From contig NZ_PQDH01000003.1 of NCBI RefSeq assembly GCF_002964605.1, forward strand, positions 434,001 through 498,000: DNA of 64,000 nt, in the 5' to 3' direction. Source of the stretch: Vallitalea okinawensis (GTDB lineage: Bacteria > Bacillota > Clostridia > Lachnospirales > PQDH01). Within the stretch, counting starts at the first letter, position 1. Every line of letters begins with the position of its first letter. A program made the translations under genes and the position numbers. This document shows, piece after piece, positions 54,341 through 63,966 of the stretch. The notes under the pieces are model-generated. The model made no database searches. It was given only the letters and a program-made list of their open reading frames with translations, and had not been told where the DNA came from.

Positions 54341-57304
54341 ATGAAGCTTACAGATCTAATTTTTCGTCACTACACAAAAGAACTAGAAGAGGGTAATAAA
54401 ACTGTTTATGATCTATTTGAATGGAAAACAGTTGATGTACTTATGAAGGATTATAGTACAGGTGATATTATTCTAGACATGAAAAATCTTGAATTCCCTT
54501 CACATTATTCACAATCAGCTTGTAATATTATTGCAAGTAAATACTTCAGAAAAAAAGGTGTCCCTAATAAACGTGGATCTGAGTATTCTATGAAACAAGT
54601 CGCAGATCGCCTAGTTGGTTTTTGGGCTGAGGCAGCTGTTGATGAAGGGTTAATTGATGAAGATGAGAAGAAAATAGTCTATGATGAATTAAGTTTCATG
54701 TTTCTTAATCAAATGTGGGCACCAAATAGTCCTCAATGGTTCAATACTGGTCTAAAGTTAGCTTATGATATTGATGCCCGTGCTCAAGGTCATTATTACT
54801 TCGATGAAAAAGAAGGACGAGCTACCTTATCCAAAGATGGATACACTCGTACACAAGGCTCCGCATGTTTTATTGTTAGTGTAGAAGATTCATTGCTTGG
54901 TAATAAATCCCTTACAGATCAATTAACAGTTGAAACGCGTTTATTCAAATATGGATCAGGTGTTGGTAGTAACTGGTCATCTATACGAGCTGCTGGTGAG
55001 CCCCTTTCTGGCGGCGGTAAATCATCAGGATTACTAAGCTTCCTTAAAGTTTTTGATCGCAATGCAGGTGCTATTAAATCTGGAGGTACGACTCGTCGTG
55101 CAGCTAAGATGAATATCCTTGATCTAAATCATCCTGAAATTGTTGACTATATAGAATGGAAGTCTAAAGAAGAAAGTAAAGTTCGTGATTTAGGCAAAAT
55201 GGGTTATTCAACACATTTTGAAGGTGAAGCCTACGAAACAGTATCTGGCCAAAATGCAAATAACTCTGTTCGAATTCCTAACACTTTTATGACAAAACTT
55301 GATGAAGAAGATGCAAATTGGTCACTTCAGGGTCGTTTTGATAAAGAATTTACAAAAGAAGTATCTGTAGATGGTTTATGGAATCATATTGCTGATGCTG
55401 CTTGGACTTGTGGTGATCCTGGGGTTCAATATGATGATATCATAAACGACTGGCATACATGTCCTGCTGGTGAAGATGGTCAATATAACGCAAAACACAA
55501 TCGTATTAATGCGTCAAATCCTTGCTCTGAATACATGTTTTTAGATGATACAGCTTGTAACTTAGCCAGCATCAATATTGCCAAATTCTATGATTCTGAA
55601 ACAACTAGATTTGACATCGATGGTTATCTTCATGCTATTAAATTGATACAAATTGTATTAGAAACTACTATTCATTGGGGTCAATTCCCAACTGAAGATA
55701 TAGCTCGTAAATCCTATCGTTTTAGAACTACCGGACTTGGTTTAACTAACCTTGGATATACATTTATGACCATGGCAATACCATATGATTCTGAAGATGC
55801 AAGAACTTTTGCTGCCTCTGTAATGAGTATTCTAACAGGTTATTCTTATTATATTTCATCGCTATTTGCTAGAAAGGTAGGACCTTTTGAATGCTATGAG
55901 AATAACGCTCCACATATGTTACGTGTTATTAATAATCATGCTCGTATAGCTAATTACAATAGCGCTGACATGGAATTTGAAGGATTAAGCTATGATCCTG
56001 TTCGTATTAATCATAAGTTATTATCCGATCTTGGATTTAATAATATATCAAATACTTTAAAGAAAGTATGGAAAGACACACTTGCATCTGGTGAAAAATA
56101 TGGCTTTAGGAATGCACAGGTATCCGTGTTAGCCCCTACAGGCACTATTGCTTTTGCTATGGATTGTGCCACAACTTCATCAGAACCTTTCTTTAGTCAT
56201 GTTGTTTATAAGAAGCTAATTGGTGGCGGCAGCATGGAGATTGTTAATCCAGCTATCCCTATTGCATTAAAGAAGCTTGGGTATGATGAAGTCCAAATCA
56301 CAGAAATAGTTAATTATGTGATGGAAAAAGCTGATATGGGTGGCTATGAAATGATTAGAGATGGTAAGATCGAAGGCACTCCATATTTGAAGGAAGAGCA
56401 TTTTTCAGTATTTGATACTGCTAATAAATGTGGTTCTGGTCATCGCTTCATTCCACCAGAAGGTCATGTACGCATGATGGCTGCATTAATGCCAAATGTA
56501 TCTGGCGCTATTAGTAAGACTGTTAACTTACCTAACCACGCCACTGTTGAAGACATTAAAGAGATTTACTACATGTCATGGAAATTAGGCGTAAAAGCTA
56601 TTGCTCTTTATCGTGACGGTTGTAAAGCTTCCCAACCATTAAATTCAACTATGATTGAAGAAAAAGAGGGAAAATTAGATGACCTAACCTATAATGAGTT
56701 ACTTCATTATGCTAAACACCAACGTGAGAAAGATTATAAACCTATACGTAAAAAGCCTCAAGGTATTCGAACAGCCCATGTTCATGAAGCAGAAATGGCT
56801 GGTCTTAAACTTTATATAACAACTTCTTTCTTTGATAATGGACGCTTAGGCGAAATATATATATCAGCAGGAAGACAAGGTTCATTAATCAAAGGATTAT
56901 TAGATAGTTTATCAACTACTATTTCAGAGATGCTGCAGTATGGCGTACCTCCTAAAGATATTGCTAGAATGTATCGGGGACAAAAATACGAACCTAGTGG
57001 TTTTGTTACAAGTCACCCTTATATTAAAAATGCTGACTCAATTTCTGATCTAATAAGTAAAATCATTGATATTGAGCTTGGGGATTTTACTTACTGCCAG
57101 ATTAAACCTGAGCAAGATCATGAAACTGTAAAGATTCCTGTAGCTACTGCTAACAATGAAATCACTGCTACTATCGATGATAGTCATGTTAAAGCTGAAG
57201 TCATCTATGGTGAGGTTTGTCCTAATTGTAAAAGTACAAAAATGGTGAAAAACGGTACGTGTAAAGTATGCACTGAGTGTGGATCTACTACTGGATGTAG
57301 TTAA
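54341..57304 (+). CDS. nrdJ: adenosylcobalamin-dependent (class II) ribonucleotide reductase
   Basis: 987 residues. NrdJ reduces ribonucleotides to deoxyribonucleotides using adenosylcobalamin for radical formation, in the cytoplasm. Key blocks: APNSPQWFNTGL near 127, GSACFIVSVEDS near 172, ASNPCSEYMFLDDTACNLAS near 388 with the active-site cysteine and glutamate, and APTGTIAFAMDCATTSSEP near 602. The C terminus has a zinc-ribbon-like CPNCKST ... CKVC and a terminal cysteine pair (CTECGSTTGC) that can re-reduce the active site. The second of two ATG codons is better spaced from AGGAG. Monocistronic, under NrdR-type control; functionally linked to cobO. Confidence 0.95.
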   Translation: MKLTDLIFRHYTKELEEGNKTVYDLFEWKTVDVLMKDYSTGDIILDMKNLEFPSHYSQSACNIIASKYFRKKGVPNKRGSEYSMKQVADRLVGFWAEAAVDEGLIDEDEKKIVYDELSFMFLNQMWAPNSPQWFNTGLKLAYDIDARAQGHYYFDEKEGRATLSKDGYTRTQGSACFIVSVEDSLLGNKSLTDQLTVETRLFKYGSGVGSNWSSIRAAGEPLSGGGKSSGLLSFLKVFDRNAGAIKSGGTTRRAAKMNILDLNHPEIVDYIEWKSKEESKVRDLGKMGYSTHFEGEAYETVSGQNANNSVRIPNTFMTKLDEEDANWSLQGRFDKEFTKEVSVDGLWNHIADAAWTCGDPGVQYDDIINDWHTCPAGEDGQYNAKHNRINASNPCSEYMFLDDTACNLASINIAKFYDSETTRFDIDGYLHAIKLIQIVLETTIHWGQFPTEDIARKSYRFRTTGLGLTNLGYTFMTMAIPYDSEDARTFAASVMSILTGYSYYISSLFARKVGPFECYENNAPHMLRVINNHARIANYNSADMEFEGLSYDPVRINHKLLSDLGFNNISNTLKKVWKDTLASGEKYGFRNAQVSVLAPTGTIAFAMDCATTSSEPFFSHVVYKKLIGGGSMEIVNPAIPIALKKLGYDEVQITEIVNYVMEKADMGGYEMIRDGKIEGTPYLKEEHFSVFDTANKCGSGHRFIPPEGHVRMMAALMPNVSGAISKTVNLPNHATVEDIKEIYYMSWKLGVKAIALYRDGCKASQPLNSTMIEEKEGKLDDLTYNELLHYAKHQREKDYKPIRKKPQGIRTAHVHEAEMAGLKLYITTSFFDNGRLGEIYISAGRQGSLIKGLLDSLSTTISEMLQYGVPPKDIARMYRGQKYEPSGFVTSHPYIKNADSISDLISKIIDIELGDFTYCQIKPEQDHETVKIPVATANNEITATIDDSHVKAEVIYGEVCPNCKSTKMVKNGTCKVCTECGSTTGCS

Positions 57305-57312
57305 TATGTATA

Positions 57313-57343
57313 AAGGGATATCTCAAAATTTGAGATATCCCTT
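57313..57343. terminator. terminator between nrdJ and the GbsR/MarR gene
   Basis: Perfect 15-base arms starting AAGGGATATCTC with a one-base centre; a tight real loop would use the AAA/TTT part. Few T follow, but the stem is strong and lies between converging genes. Confidence 0.8.
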
Positions 57344-57358
57344 GTTTAATTGAAAATA

Positions 57359-57802
57359 TTATAGCAATTTGTTAATGTGTTTAATAAGATCTGTGAAAAA
57401 GGTTATTTCTTCCTTCAACCTTAAGCCATCAATCTGATTCTCTATTTTATAAGACTCAATCTTTTCTAAATTTACCTTCATACGTTCAAGATATGTTATA
57501 AAAGACTTTGTACTTTCTATACCTGGTTTAGTCTTTATACGATAGAACTTTTTCCGTATACCTCTTTTTGTGAAAACTTCTATTCTGCCCAAAGCGATTA
57601 AGTTATTCACAGCTTTACTTGTTGCACCTTTGCTAAGAAGTAATAACTGTTGAATTTCATCAAAATGCAATTCACTAGACTCCCAGACCATTAATAATGC
57701 ATAGACACGAGCCGCTGAAGGTAAATAACCTGATTGTTCTAAAAATAAACCGAACTCTTCTATTAAATCATAAGCTTTTTCCAATTGCTTCTCATTTCTC
57801 AT
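57359..57802 (-). CDS. GbsR/MarR-type transcription regulator
   Basis: 147 residues with a winged helix-turn-helix (LLMVWESSELHFDEIQQLLL, LSKGATSKAVNNLIALG, then the basic wing VFTKRGIRKKFYRI) as in GbsR-like regulators of compatible-solute genes. The start is ATG 57802, eight bases after GAGGAG; GTG 57811 is also in frame. No betaine gene is adjacent. A perfect inverted repeat wraps its ribosome site. Confidence 0.82.
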   Translation of the reverse strand: MRNEKQLEKAYDLIEEFGLFLEQSGYLPSAARVYALLMVWESSELHFDEIQQLLLLSKGATSKAVNNLIALGRIEVFTKRGIRKKFYRIKTKPGIESTKSFITYLERMKVNLEKIESYKIENQIDGLRLKEEITFFTDLIKHINKLL

Positions 57803-57827
57803 TATGTTCACTCCTCAATGAACATAA
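57802..57827. promoter_or_regulatory. inverted repeat enclosing the regulator's ribosome site
   Basis: Arms TTATGTTCA and TGAACATAA are perfect; the 8-base loop contains GAGGAG and the left arm touches the ATG. As DNA it is a likely autoregulatory operator; as RNA it would fold the start region into a hairpin. Confidence 0.65.
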
Positions 57828-57857
57828 CGTTACCATAAAATGCCTCATTTTTCAAGC

Positions 57858-57902
57858 AGAAAAAAGCAATCTCCACTCAAAATACCTTTGCTTGGAGATT
57901 GC
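57858..57902 (-). terminator. fructose-bisphosphate aldolase terminator
   Basis: Minus-strand GCAATCTCC pairs perfectly with GGAGATTGC over a 19-base loop, followed by TTTTTTCT. Confidence 0.85.
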
Positions 57903-57920
57903 ACTCATTACACAATTATT

Positions 57921-58949
57921 TTACTTATAGATAGTTTGACCACTTGATCTTAATACATTACATGCTTCAACAACACGATCCGCCATACTTGCTTGTGCCT
58001 TCTTGAGGTAAGATCTTGGGTCATACATTTTTTTATTACCTACTTCACCTTCAACTTTAAGTACCTCATCATAGTGCTTAAACATATGGTCTACAATAGG
58101 TCTACTGAATGCATATTGAGTATCAGTATCTATGTTCATCTTTATGACACCGTAACCAAGTGTTTCTTCAATTTCTTCTTTTGTTGAACCTGATCCACCA
58201 TGGAATACAAGATAGTATTTCTTTTCATCACCATGTTTCTCTTTTAAAGCATCTTGACCTTCTTTAAGTATAATCGGTTTAAGCTTAACATTACCAGGTT
58301 TATATACACCATGTACATTTCCAAATGTAGCAGCTAGCATATAACGACTATTAGGTATTTCCGCCAATACTTCTTCGAACATTAACATATCTTCTGGTGT
58401 TGTATATAGTTTGTCCTTTGATACATTCTCATTGCTGACTCCATCTTCTTCTCCGCCTACAACTCCTGCTTCAACTTCAAGTATAATATCATTCTTTGCA
58501 CATTCAGCTAGAAGTTCCTTTGAGATTTTAACATTTTCCTCTAAAGGAATGTCAGAACCGTCAAACATATGGCTATTAAACAAGTTTGGGAGACCTTGGC
58601 TTCTGCGCTTCGCTGTTTCTTCAATAAGAGGCCTCATAAAAGAATCCACATTGTTAGCTGTACAATGGTCAGTGTGAAGTGCTATATTGATGTCGTACTT
58701 TTCAGCCATAAGATGAATATGTTGTGCCAATGATATTGCTCCTAAAGCAGAATCAGCTACTGATCCACTGGCATGCTTCCCACCACCAATAGATACTTGA
58801 ATAATTCCATCTGATTTCGCTCTTGCTAACCCCTCTAAAACACCGTTTGCAGCCTCAACATTAGCCACATTAATTGCTGGAAAAGCGTAGTTATTTTCAC
58901 TAGCATGATCGAGCATCTTACAATAAGTTTCATAATTTGCTACTGGCAT
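57921..58949 (-). CDS. fba: class II fructose-bisphosphate aldolase
   Basis: 342 residues, zinc-dependent aldolase of glycolysis and gluconeogenesis. Zinc and substrate motifs are visible: NIALHTDHCTANNVD near residue 91, the acidic block ILEVEAGVVGGEEDGVSN near 155, FGNVHGVYKPG near 215, and VFHGGSGSTKEEI near 250. The start is ATG 58949 (MPVANYETYCK), eight bases after AGGAG; GTG 58958 is in frame. Length and text match the longer FbaA branch. Single-gene unit. Confidence 0.94.
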   Translation of the reverse strand: MPVANYETYCKMLDHASENNYAFPAINVANVEAANGVLEGLARAKSDGIIQVSIGGGKHASGSVADSALGAISLAQHIHLMAEKYDINIALHTDHCTANNVDSFMRPLIEETAKRRSQGLPNLFNSHMFDGSDIPLEENVKISKELLAECAKNDIILEVEAGVVGGEEDGVSNENVSKDKLYTTPEDMLMFEEVLAEIPNSRYMLAATFGNVHGVYKPGNVKLKPIILKEGQDALKEKHGDEKKYYLVFHGGSGSTKEEIEETLGYGVIKMNIDTDTQYAFSRPIVDHMFKHYDEVLKVEGEVGNKKMYDPRSYLKKAQASMADRVVEACNVLRSSGQTIYK

Positions 58950-59274
58950 TCTTCTCACTCCTCATTTTATTTTATGGAATAGGAAAGATATTAATACTTT
59001 CTATCCCTATATTATATTTTGCATCAATTTCAGTATCTCACAAAGTCACCTTTATCATATATGATTCACTTCTTCATGTCAAATTATTTACAAGATCATT
59101 ATCCACTTTGAGACATTTGATAGTCTTCTCTTATTGCCAAAATTTTGTATATAATGTGAGAACATCATAGGCATCTAGTGAATTTTATAGTATAATGTAA
59201 ATAATATATTCATCCAATAATTTGAATCTACATAGAAAATGATGAATTTATAGAAAATTTAAAGGAGTGCTGAT
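58950..59274. other. divergent spacer between fba and phosphodiesterase genes
   Basis: AT-rich DNA with TATAAT words near 59151 and 59192 that could serve the phosphodiesterase gene, both with poor -35 elements. No gene or recognised motif. Confidence 0.4.
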
Positions 59275-60591
59275 ATGAACAAACATGTCGTGATGATCAG
59301 TGTAGACGCATTGAGCAATACTGAATTTGACGTACTTCGTGATTTACCAACTTTCAAAACTTTCATTGAAAATGGCTCATATGCAAAAAAAGTAACAAGC
59401 GTCTACCCTTCCCTAACTTATACTTGCCATACAAGTATAATCACCGGCACTTATCCTCAAAAGCATGGTGTCTACTCTAATTATATATTTGATCCGTACA
59501 AAACTAAACCTGATTGGTTCTGGTATTCTAGAGACATACAAGTTAAAACACTGGTTGATTATGTTAAAGAGATAGGTGGGAGCGTTGGTTCTGTATTCTG
59601 GCCAGTTATGGGAGCAAACAAAAATATTACATGGAATTGTCCGGAGGTCTGGTCCAATAATCCTAAAGAAAATCAAATCCTTGTGTCCCTTAATGCAGGT
59701 TCAAGGTATTTTCAAATAAAAATGGCTTTAGCTAATTTAAGAAACTTAAAAGGTTTAATTAATAAGCAGCAACCCCAATTGGATGAATTCATCACACAAT
59801 CGGCTGTACACATGATCAAAAAATATAAACCAAATTTATCCTTGGTTCACCTCATCGCACATGATCACGAAAAACATGTGTTAGGTGCTAAAGGTCATCA
59901 TATACAAAAATTACTTTCTGAAACTGATACACGAATTGCTCGAATTGTTCAAGCTACAAAAGATGCTGGTATTTATGATCAGTGTACTTTTGTCATCCTT
60001 GGCGATCATAGTAACTTAACATATGAAAAAATCATTAATCTTAACGCTATATTCCAAGACAATGGATTGCTTCAGCTGGATGAGTTAGGGCAACTGAAAG
60101 ACTGGAAAGCTTATGCTGCTAACTGCGATGGTTCTGCTCAAATACACGTCCATGATGAAAATGATAGAGATCAGGTTTATCAAATGTTGATATCATTGAA
60201 AGATAAAGAAATTGGAATAGAAAAGGTCTATACAAAAAATGAACTTCGAACTATTTTTAAAACCGACGGTCCTTTTGAATTCATGGTTGAAGCAAGTCGT
60301 GGTTATTGTTTTGGAAAAGAGAAAGTATTTAACCGTAAATACGATAGCGTCACTGATGGAAAATTACGAGGTATTACGTACCATAAAGGTCATCACGGGT
60401 ATAGTCCACTCAAAGAAAATTATCAGACCATATTCTTCATCAAAGGAGCTTTAGCTAATCAAAACGTAGTCGTTGACGAGATGCATTTAACTGATATTGC
60501 ACCAACCATTAGCCGATTATTTGGTATCGACATGATGAATGTGGATGGTCAACCAGTTGAATGTTTTATAAAAAGTACTTTCCTACAATAA
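59275..60591 (+). CDS. alkaline-phosphatase-superfamily phosphodiesterase / nucleotide pyrophosphatase
   Basis: 438 residues, type I phosphodiesterase fold with two metal sites: MISVDALSNTEF supplies the first aspartate, SLTYTCHTSIITGTYP near 44 the nucleophile threonine, LVHLIAHDHEKHVLGAKGHH near 190 an Asp/His pair, ILGDHSNLTYE near 242 the Asp-His, and KGHHGYSP near 375 the last histidine. It lacks a signal peptide. Substrates in this family range from nucleotides to phospholipids and phosphonates; none can be assigned. It starts after AAAGGAG. Confidence 0.87.
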   Translation: MNKHVVMISVDALSNTEFDVLRDLPTFKTFIENGSYAKKVTSVYPSLTYTCHTSIITGTYPQKHGVYSNYIFDPYKTKPDWFWYSRDIQVKTLVDYVKEIGGSVGSVFWPVMGANKNITWNCPEVWSNNPKENQILVSLNAGSRYFQIKMALANLRNLKGLINKQQPQLDEFITQSAVHMIKKYKPNLSLVHLIAHDHEKHVLGAKGHHIQKLLSETDTRIARIVQATKDAGIYDQCTFVILGDHSNLTYEKIINLNAIFQDNGLLQLDELGQLKDWKAYAANCDGSAQIHVHDENDRDQVYQMLISLKDKEIGIEKVYTKNELRTIFKTDGPFEFMVEASRGYCFGKEKVFNRKYDSVTDGKLRGITYHKGHHGYSPLKENYQTIFFIKGALANQNVVVDEMHLTDIAPTISRLFGIDMMNVDGQPVECFIKSTFLQ

Positions 60592-60595
60592 AATA

Positions 60596-60628
60596 GAGCC
60601 CATTATGGTTATTCAACCTAATGGGCTC
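60596..60628. terminator. hairpin between converging genes
   Basis: Perfect arms GAGCCCATTA and TAATGGGCTC with partial inner pairing, between the phosphodiesterase stop and the pgmB stop. T runs are short on both sides. Confidence 0.7.
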
Positions 60629-60635
60629 GTCTAAC

Positions 60636-61295
60636 TTATTTATCATTCAATATTTCTTTCATGCCTTCCACAGTTAATTCATGTAATCCAGCAATTATAA
60701 CGTCAGCAATCGGTAAGTTTTCTTTTGTCCCTACACCAATTCCTAGCATATTCCCTGCATGGGCTGCTTCAATACCTGCATAAGCATCTTCAAAAACAAC
60801 ACAGTTTTCCGCTGGTATACCACATTCTTCTGCACCTTTAATAAATACTTCTGGATCTGGTTTAGCTTTACTTACTTTATTCCCATCAATAACTGCATCA
60901 AATAAATCTTCAATGGCCAAAGCTTTTAATATACGCGGAGCATTCTTACTTGCAGAACCTAGTGCAGTTTTAATTCCTACATCTTTACAAGCAATTAAGA
61001 ACTCTTTAGCACCAGGTAATAACTCGTCATCTGTCATAACAGAGATATAATCAACATACCATTCATTTTTCTTTGTTGCTAATTTAACTTGCTCTTCTTG
61101 GCTTAATTGAATATTACCTAACTCCATTAAGATTTCCATACAACGCATACGGCTGACACCTTTAAACAGCTCATTTTCTTTTTCTGTAAAAGGAATATTT
61201 AATTCTTCCGCTAACTTTTTCCATGCTAAATAATGATATTTAGCAGTATCTACAATAACACCATCAAGGTCAAAAATAGCGCATTTAATGTTCAT
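60636..61295 (-). CDS. pgmB: beta-phosphoglucomutase
   Basis: 219 residues, HAD superfamily. The nucleophile and acid/base aspartates are in AIFDLDGVIVDTAKYHY, typical of beta-PGM, with the cap motif FKGVSRMRCMEILME, GSASKNAPRILK near 112 and VVFEDAYAGIEAA near 165. It converts beta-glucose 1-phosphate to glucose 6-phosphate, so it can take up the product of the GH65 phosphorylase at 41542 although it is not in the same operon. The start is ATG 61295 after AAAGGATGG. Confidence 0.91.
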   Translation of the reverse strand: MNIKCAIFDLDGVIVDTAKYHYLAWKKLAEELNIPFTEKENELFKGVSRMRCMEILMELGNIQLSQEEQVKLATKKNEWYVDYISVMTDDELLPGAKEFLIACKDVGIKTALGSASKNAPRILKALAIEDLFDAVIDGNKVSKAKPDPEVFIKGAEECGIPAENCVVFEDAYAGIEAAHAGNMLGIGVGTKENLPIADVIIAGLHELTVEGMKEILNDK

Positions 61296-61425
61296 TGGAA
61301 TCCATCCTTTCAATTAGTCATCAGGATTAATTCTAGTCTGTGCAACCGGTTTTGTCAATTAAAAATTTCGTACTTTTATTAAAATTTTATGATTTTCCGA
61401 CAGTAAATTTACAAATTCTTAATGC

Positions 61426-62364
61426 TTACAAAGTTTTTAATATGCGTTCTGTATTCTTATACATAATTAAATCAAGTTCATTTTCAGAAAACCCTTGTTT
61501 TTTTAAAGCATCTCTTAATAATTCTATCTTAGATATATTGTCAATCTCGAGCTCACATTCTATACCATCAAAATCTGAGCCAAGAGCCAATACCTCAATG
61601 CCACCAATTTTTTTAATGTGCTGTATATGTTTTACGATATCCTCGACTCGACTTTTAGAACTATCTCCTAAAAAAGGGGCAAAGAAATTTATACCTAGAA
61701 TTCCGCCTTTATTTGCTAAAACTCGTATCATATCATCCGTCATATTTCTTGGATTTTTTTTGATAGTTCTGGCATTTGAATGAGAAGCAACAAAAGGTAC
61801 TTTAGATCTTTCAGCCACGTCATAAAACCCTTGATCTGATAAATGAGAAACATCGATTAGCATACCTAAATTATTCATCTCCTCAATAACCGATTTCCCA
61901 AAGTTAGTTAATCCACTTTTCATATAACTTTCTGTTAAATTAGGATACCCAATTGCATTCGGATAATTCCATGTTAAGGTCATCAAACGAATACCTTTAT
62001 CATATGCATCACGCAAATTATCTAAGCTGTCTGCTATTGCATCGCCACCTTCAATGGTTAAAAAGGCTGATATCTTCCTATTACACTGATTTTTTTTATA
62101 AGTATCATAGTCAGTAGCAACTCTTATGTATTCTTTATTCTCATCTAATATATCATAAAAAAAGTCATAAATTTTTGTAAAATAATTATAGGGAGAAACA
62201 TGTTTTGGAATCGCTTTTCGATTAATAAAAAATGCAAAAAATTGAGCTAATACATTCCCTTTGTCAAGTTTATTCAAATCTACATGATGATCATTACTCA
62301 GTAATTTTTTATCATCTTGTTCATATAACCTTAATATTGTATCACAATGAAGATCAATAACCAA
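61426..62364 (-). CDS. membrane dipeptidase (M19 family)
   Basis: About 312 residues, zinc dipeptidase of the renal dipeptidase family. Metal ligands are visible in VIDLHCDTILRL at the N terminus, FLTIEGGDAI near 100, MLIDVSHLSDQGFYD near 168 and FVASHSNAR near 190. It lacks a signal peptide and is likely cytoplasmic, cleaving dipeptides, possibly with D-residues. The start is probably TTG 62364, eight bases after AGAGG; GTG 62373 is an alternative. Single gene. Confidence 0.9.
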   Translation of the reverse strand: MVIDLHCDTILRLYEQDDKKLLSNDHHVDLNKLDKGNVLAQFFAFFINRKAIPKHVSPYNYFTKIYDFFYDILDENKEYIRVATDYDTYKKNQCNRKISAFLTIEGGDAIADSLDNLRDAYDKGIRLMTLTWNYPNAIGYPNLTESYMKSGLTNFGKSVIEEMNNLGMLIDVSHLSDQGFYDVAERSKVPFVASHSNARTIKKNPRNMTDDMIRVLANKGGILGINFFAPFLGDSSKSRVEDIVKHIQHIKKIGGIEVLALGSDFDGIECELEIDNISKIELLRDALKKQGFSENELDLIMYKNTERILKTL

Positions 62365-62460
62365 TTGATTCACCTCTGTTTAATTAACTCTAGTACTTAA
62401 TATATGTTTATGTTAATCTATTATAAACTATTTTATAATAATTGAGTAGTGAAAAACTAA

Positions 62461-62488
62461 AAAAAGTGCCATTATTCATGACACTTTT
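62461..62488 (-). terminator. terminator of the S1 protein gene
   Basis: Minus-strand AAAAGTG pairs with CACTTTT, with partial inner pairing, followed by a T run, 34 bases past the stop at 62522. Confidence 0.75.
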
Positions 62489-62521
62489 AATCAACCACTC
62501 ATATTCATTTGGACTAATAGA

Positions 62522-63694
62522 TTAATCTAAGTTTATATTGAATAAATCACCTAAAGTTGTACCGATTTCTTGTTCCTCTTTATACTCTTCAGGTATATTA
62601 GCTCTTGCTGCTTCTGCTAAAGCTTCTTTCATGCTTAAGCTTAATTTTCTTGATGAGCTATCAACACTTAAAATCTTCACTTTTACTTCTTGCCCAAATT
62701 CTAACTCATCATCTGGCTTGCTTATACGCTTTTCAGAGATTTCGGAAATATGAACCAATCCTTCTATTCCTGATTCTAATTCAACAAAAGCTCCGAATCC
62801 TGCTAGACGACTAACCTTACCCATGACTACGTTACCAACTTTATATTGTTCACTTGCCTTCTTCCAAGGGTCGTCATTCACATCTTTTAAGCCTAATGCA
62901 ATCTTACCTTCTTCTTTCTTGAAGTCGATTACGTATACATCAACAACATCCCCTTCTTTGACAATATCACTAGGATGTTTAACCTTTTTCCAAGATAAAT
63001 CGCTATTATGAATGAGTCCTTGAACACCACCTAAATCAACAAATGCTCCAAAACGAGCTAAACGAACAACTTTTCCACTGAATTTTTGACCTTTTTCAAT
63101 AGTTTGAAGAAGTTTTTCTCTTTGACGTTGTCTTTCTTCTTGTTCAATTACTTTATGTGAAAAAATAACTTTTTTATTATCTTTGTCGAATTCAATAAGA
63201 CGTAGTTTGATTGAAGTACCGACGTAAGGCTTTAAATCACTTACATAATCAACAGAAAGTTGTGACGCTGGTATAAAACCTCTAACCCCCTTGAAGTTAA
63301 CTACAACGCCACCTTTAACTACATCTTTTACAGGTAATTCAATTTCTTCTTGCTTTTCAAAAATGTCTTTCAAATCATCCCAAACAACAATTTGCTCGGC
63401 TTTCTTCTTTGAGAGAAGAACATTCCCTTCACCATCATCTACTTTGAGAATCATAACATCAATTTCATCGCCTTCATTAACTGCAGACTTTAAATCGACA
63501 TTTTCAAAGGAAAATTCATTTTTTGGGATAATGCCATCAGCATAAAACCCTATATTAACAAGAATTTCTTCTTCGTTAACAGAAATAACCTTACCTTTAA
63601 TAATATCATCTGGATAAATCTTCTTTACGTTTTTCTCAATGTCGTCAATGAAGTCATCCATTGTAACATTTTCTTGTAGCTTTTCATTCTCCAT
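62522..63694 (-). CDS. rpsA: ribosomal protein S1 homolog with four S1 domains
   Basis: 390 residues with four S1 RNA-binding repeats at about 30-100, 115-180, 196-265 and 283-352, the last two strongest (GQKFSGKVVRLARFGAFVDL; GNVVMGKVSRLAGFGAFVEL). This is the usual short Firmicutes form, against six repeats in proteobacterial S1. It binds mRNA at the ribosome. It starts after an AGG-rich site and has its own promoter and terminator. In many Clostridia the gene lies next to or fused with ispH; ispH is not visible here. Confidence 0.9.
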   Translation of the reverse strand: MENEKLQENVTMDDFIDDIEKNVKKIYPDDIIKGKVISVNEEEILVNIGFYADGIIPKNEFSFENVDLKSAVNEGDEIDVMILKVDDGEGNVLLSKKKAEQIVVWDDLKDIFEKQEEIELPVKDVVKGGVVVNFKGVRGFIPASQLSVDYVSDLKPYVGTSIKLRLIEFDKDNKKVIFSHKVIEQEERQRQREKLLQTIEKGQKFSGKVVRLARFGAFVDLGGVQGLIHNSDLSWKKVKHPSDIVKEGDVVDVYVIDFKKEEGKIALGLKDVNDDPWKKASEQYKVGNVVMGKVSRLAGFGAFVELESGIEGLVHISEISEKRISKPDDELEFGQEVKVKILSVDSSSRKLSLSMKEALAEAARANIPEEYKEEQEIGTTLGDLFNINLD

Positions 63695-63789
63695 CCTTAT
63701 CGCCTCTTTTCATGAATATTATCAGATAACTAACAATTCTCTCACATTTTGAATACTGAGATTCTTGTGTCCTTATATCTCCAACATAT

Positions 63790-63818
63790 ATTATCTCATT
63801 AAATGCATTTTTTTTCAA
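63790..63818 (-). promoter_or_regulatory. rpsA promoter
   Basis: Minus-strand TTGAAA (63813-63818) and GATAAT (63790-63795) with a 17-base spacer, about 95 bases before the start codon. The rest of the spacer up to 63909 shows nothing more. Confidence 0.6.
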
Positions 63819-63909
63819 TAGATGAAATACCCTAATATCAATAAAAGTTACTATTACTATATTTCAAAATCTGCAAAAAGAAAATAATGCTTAGAAAAGC
63901 ATGGTTAAA

Positions 63910-63966
63910 AATAGCACATACGCAGTATGGCTACTTATATAGAAGTCATACTTTATACGTGCTATT
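63910..63966 (-). terminator. long terminator of a gene beyond the right edge
   Basis: AATAGCAC (63910) pairs with GTGCTATT (63959), and AGTATG with CATACT inside, giving an interrupted stem of some 20 pairs. On the minus strand a TTTTTAA run follows, so it should end a minus-strand gene located outside the window. Confidence 0.75.
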
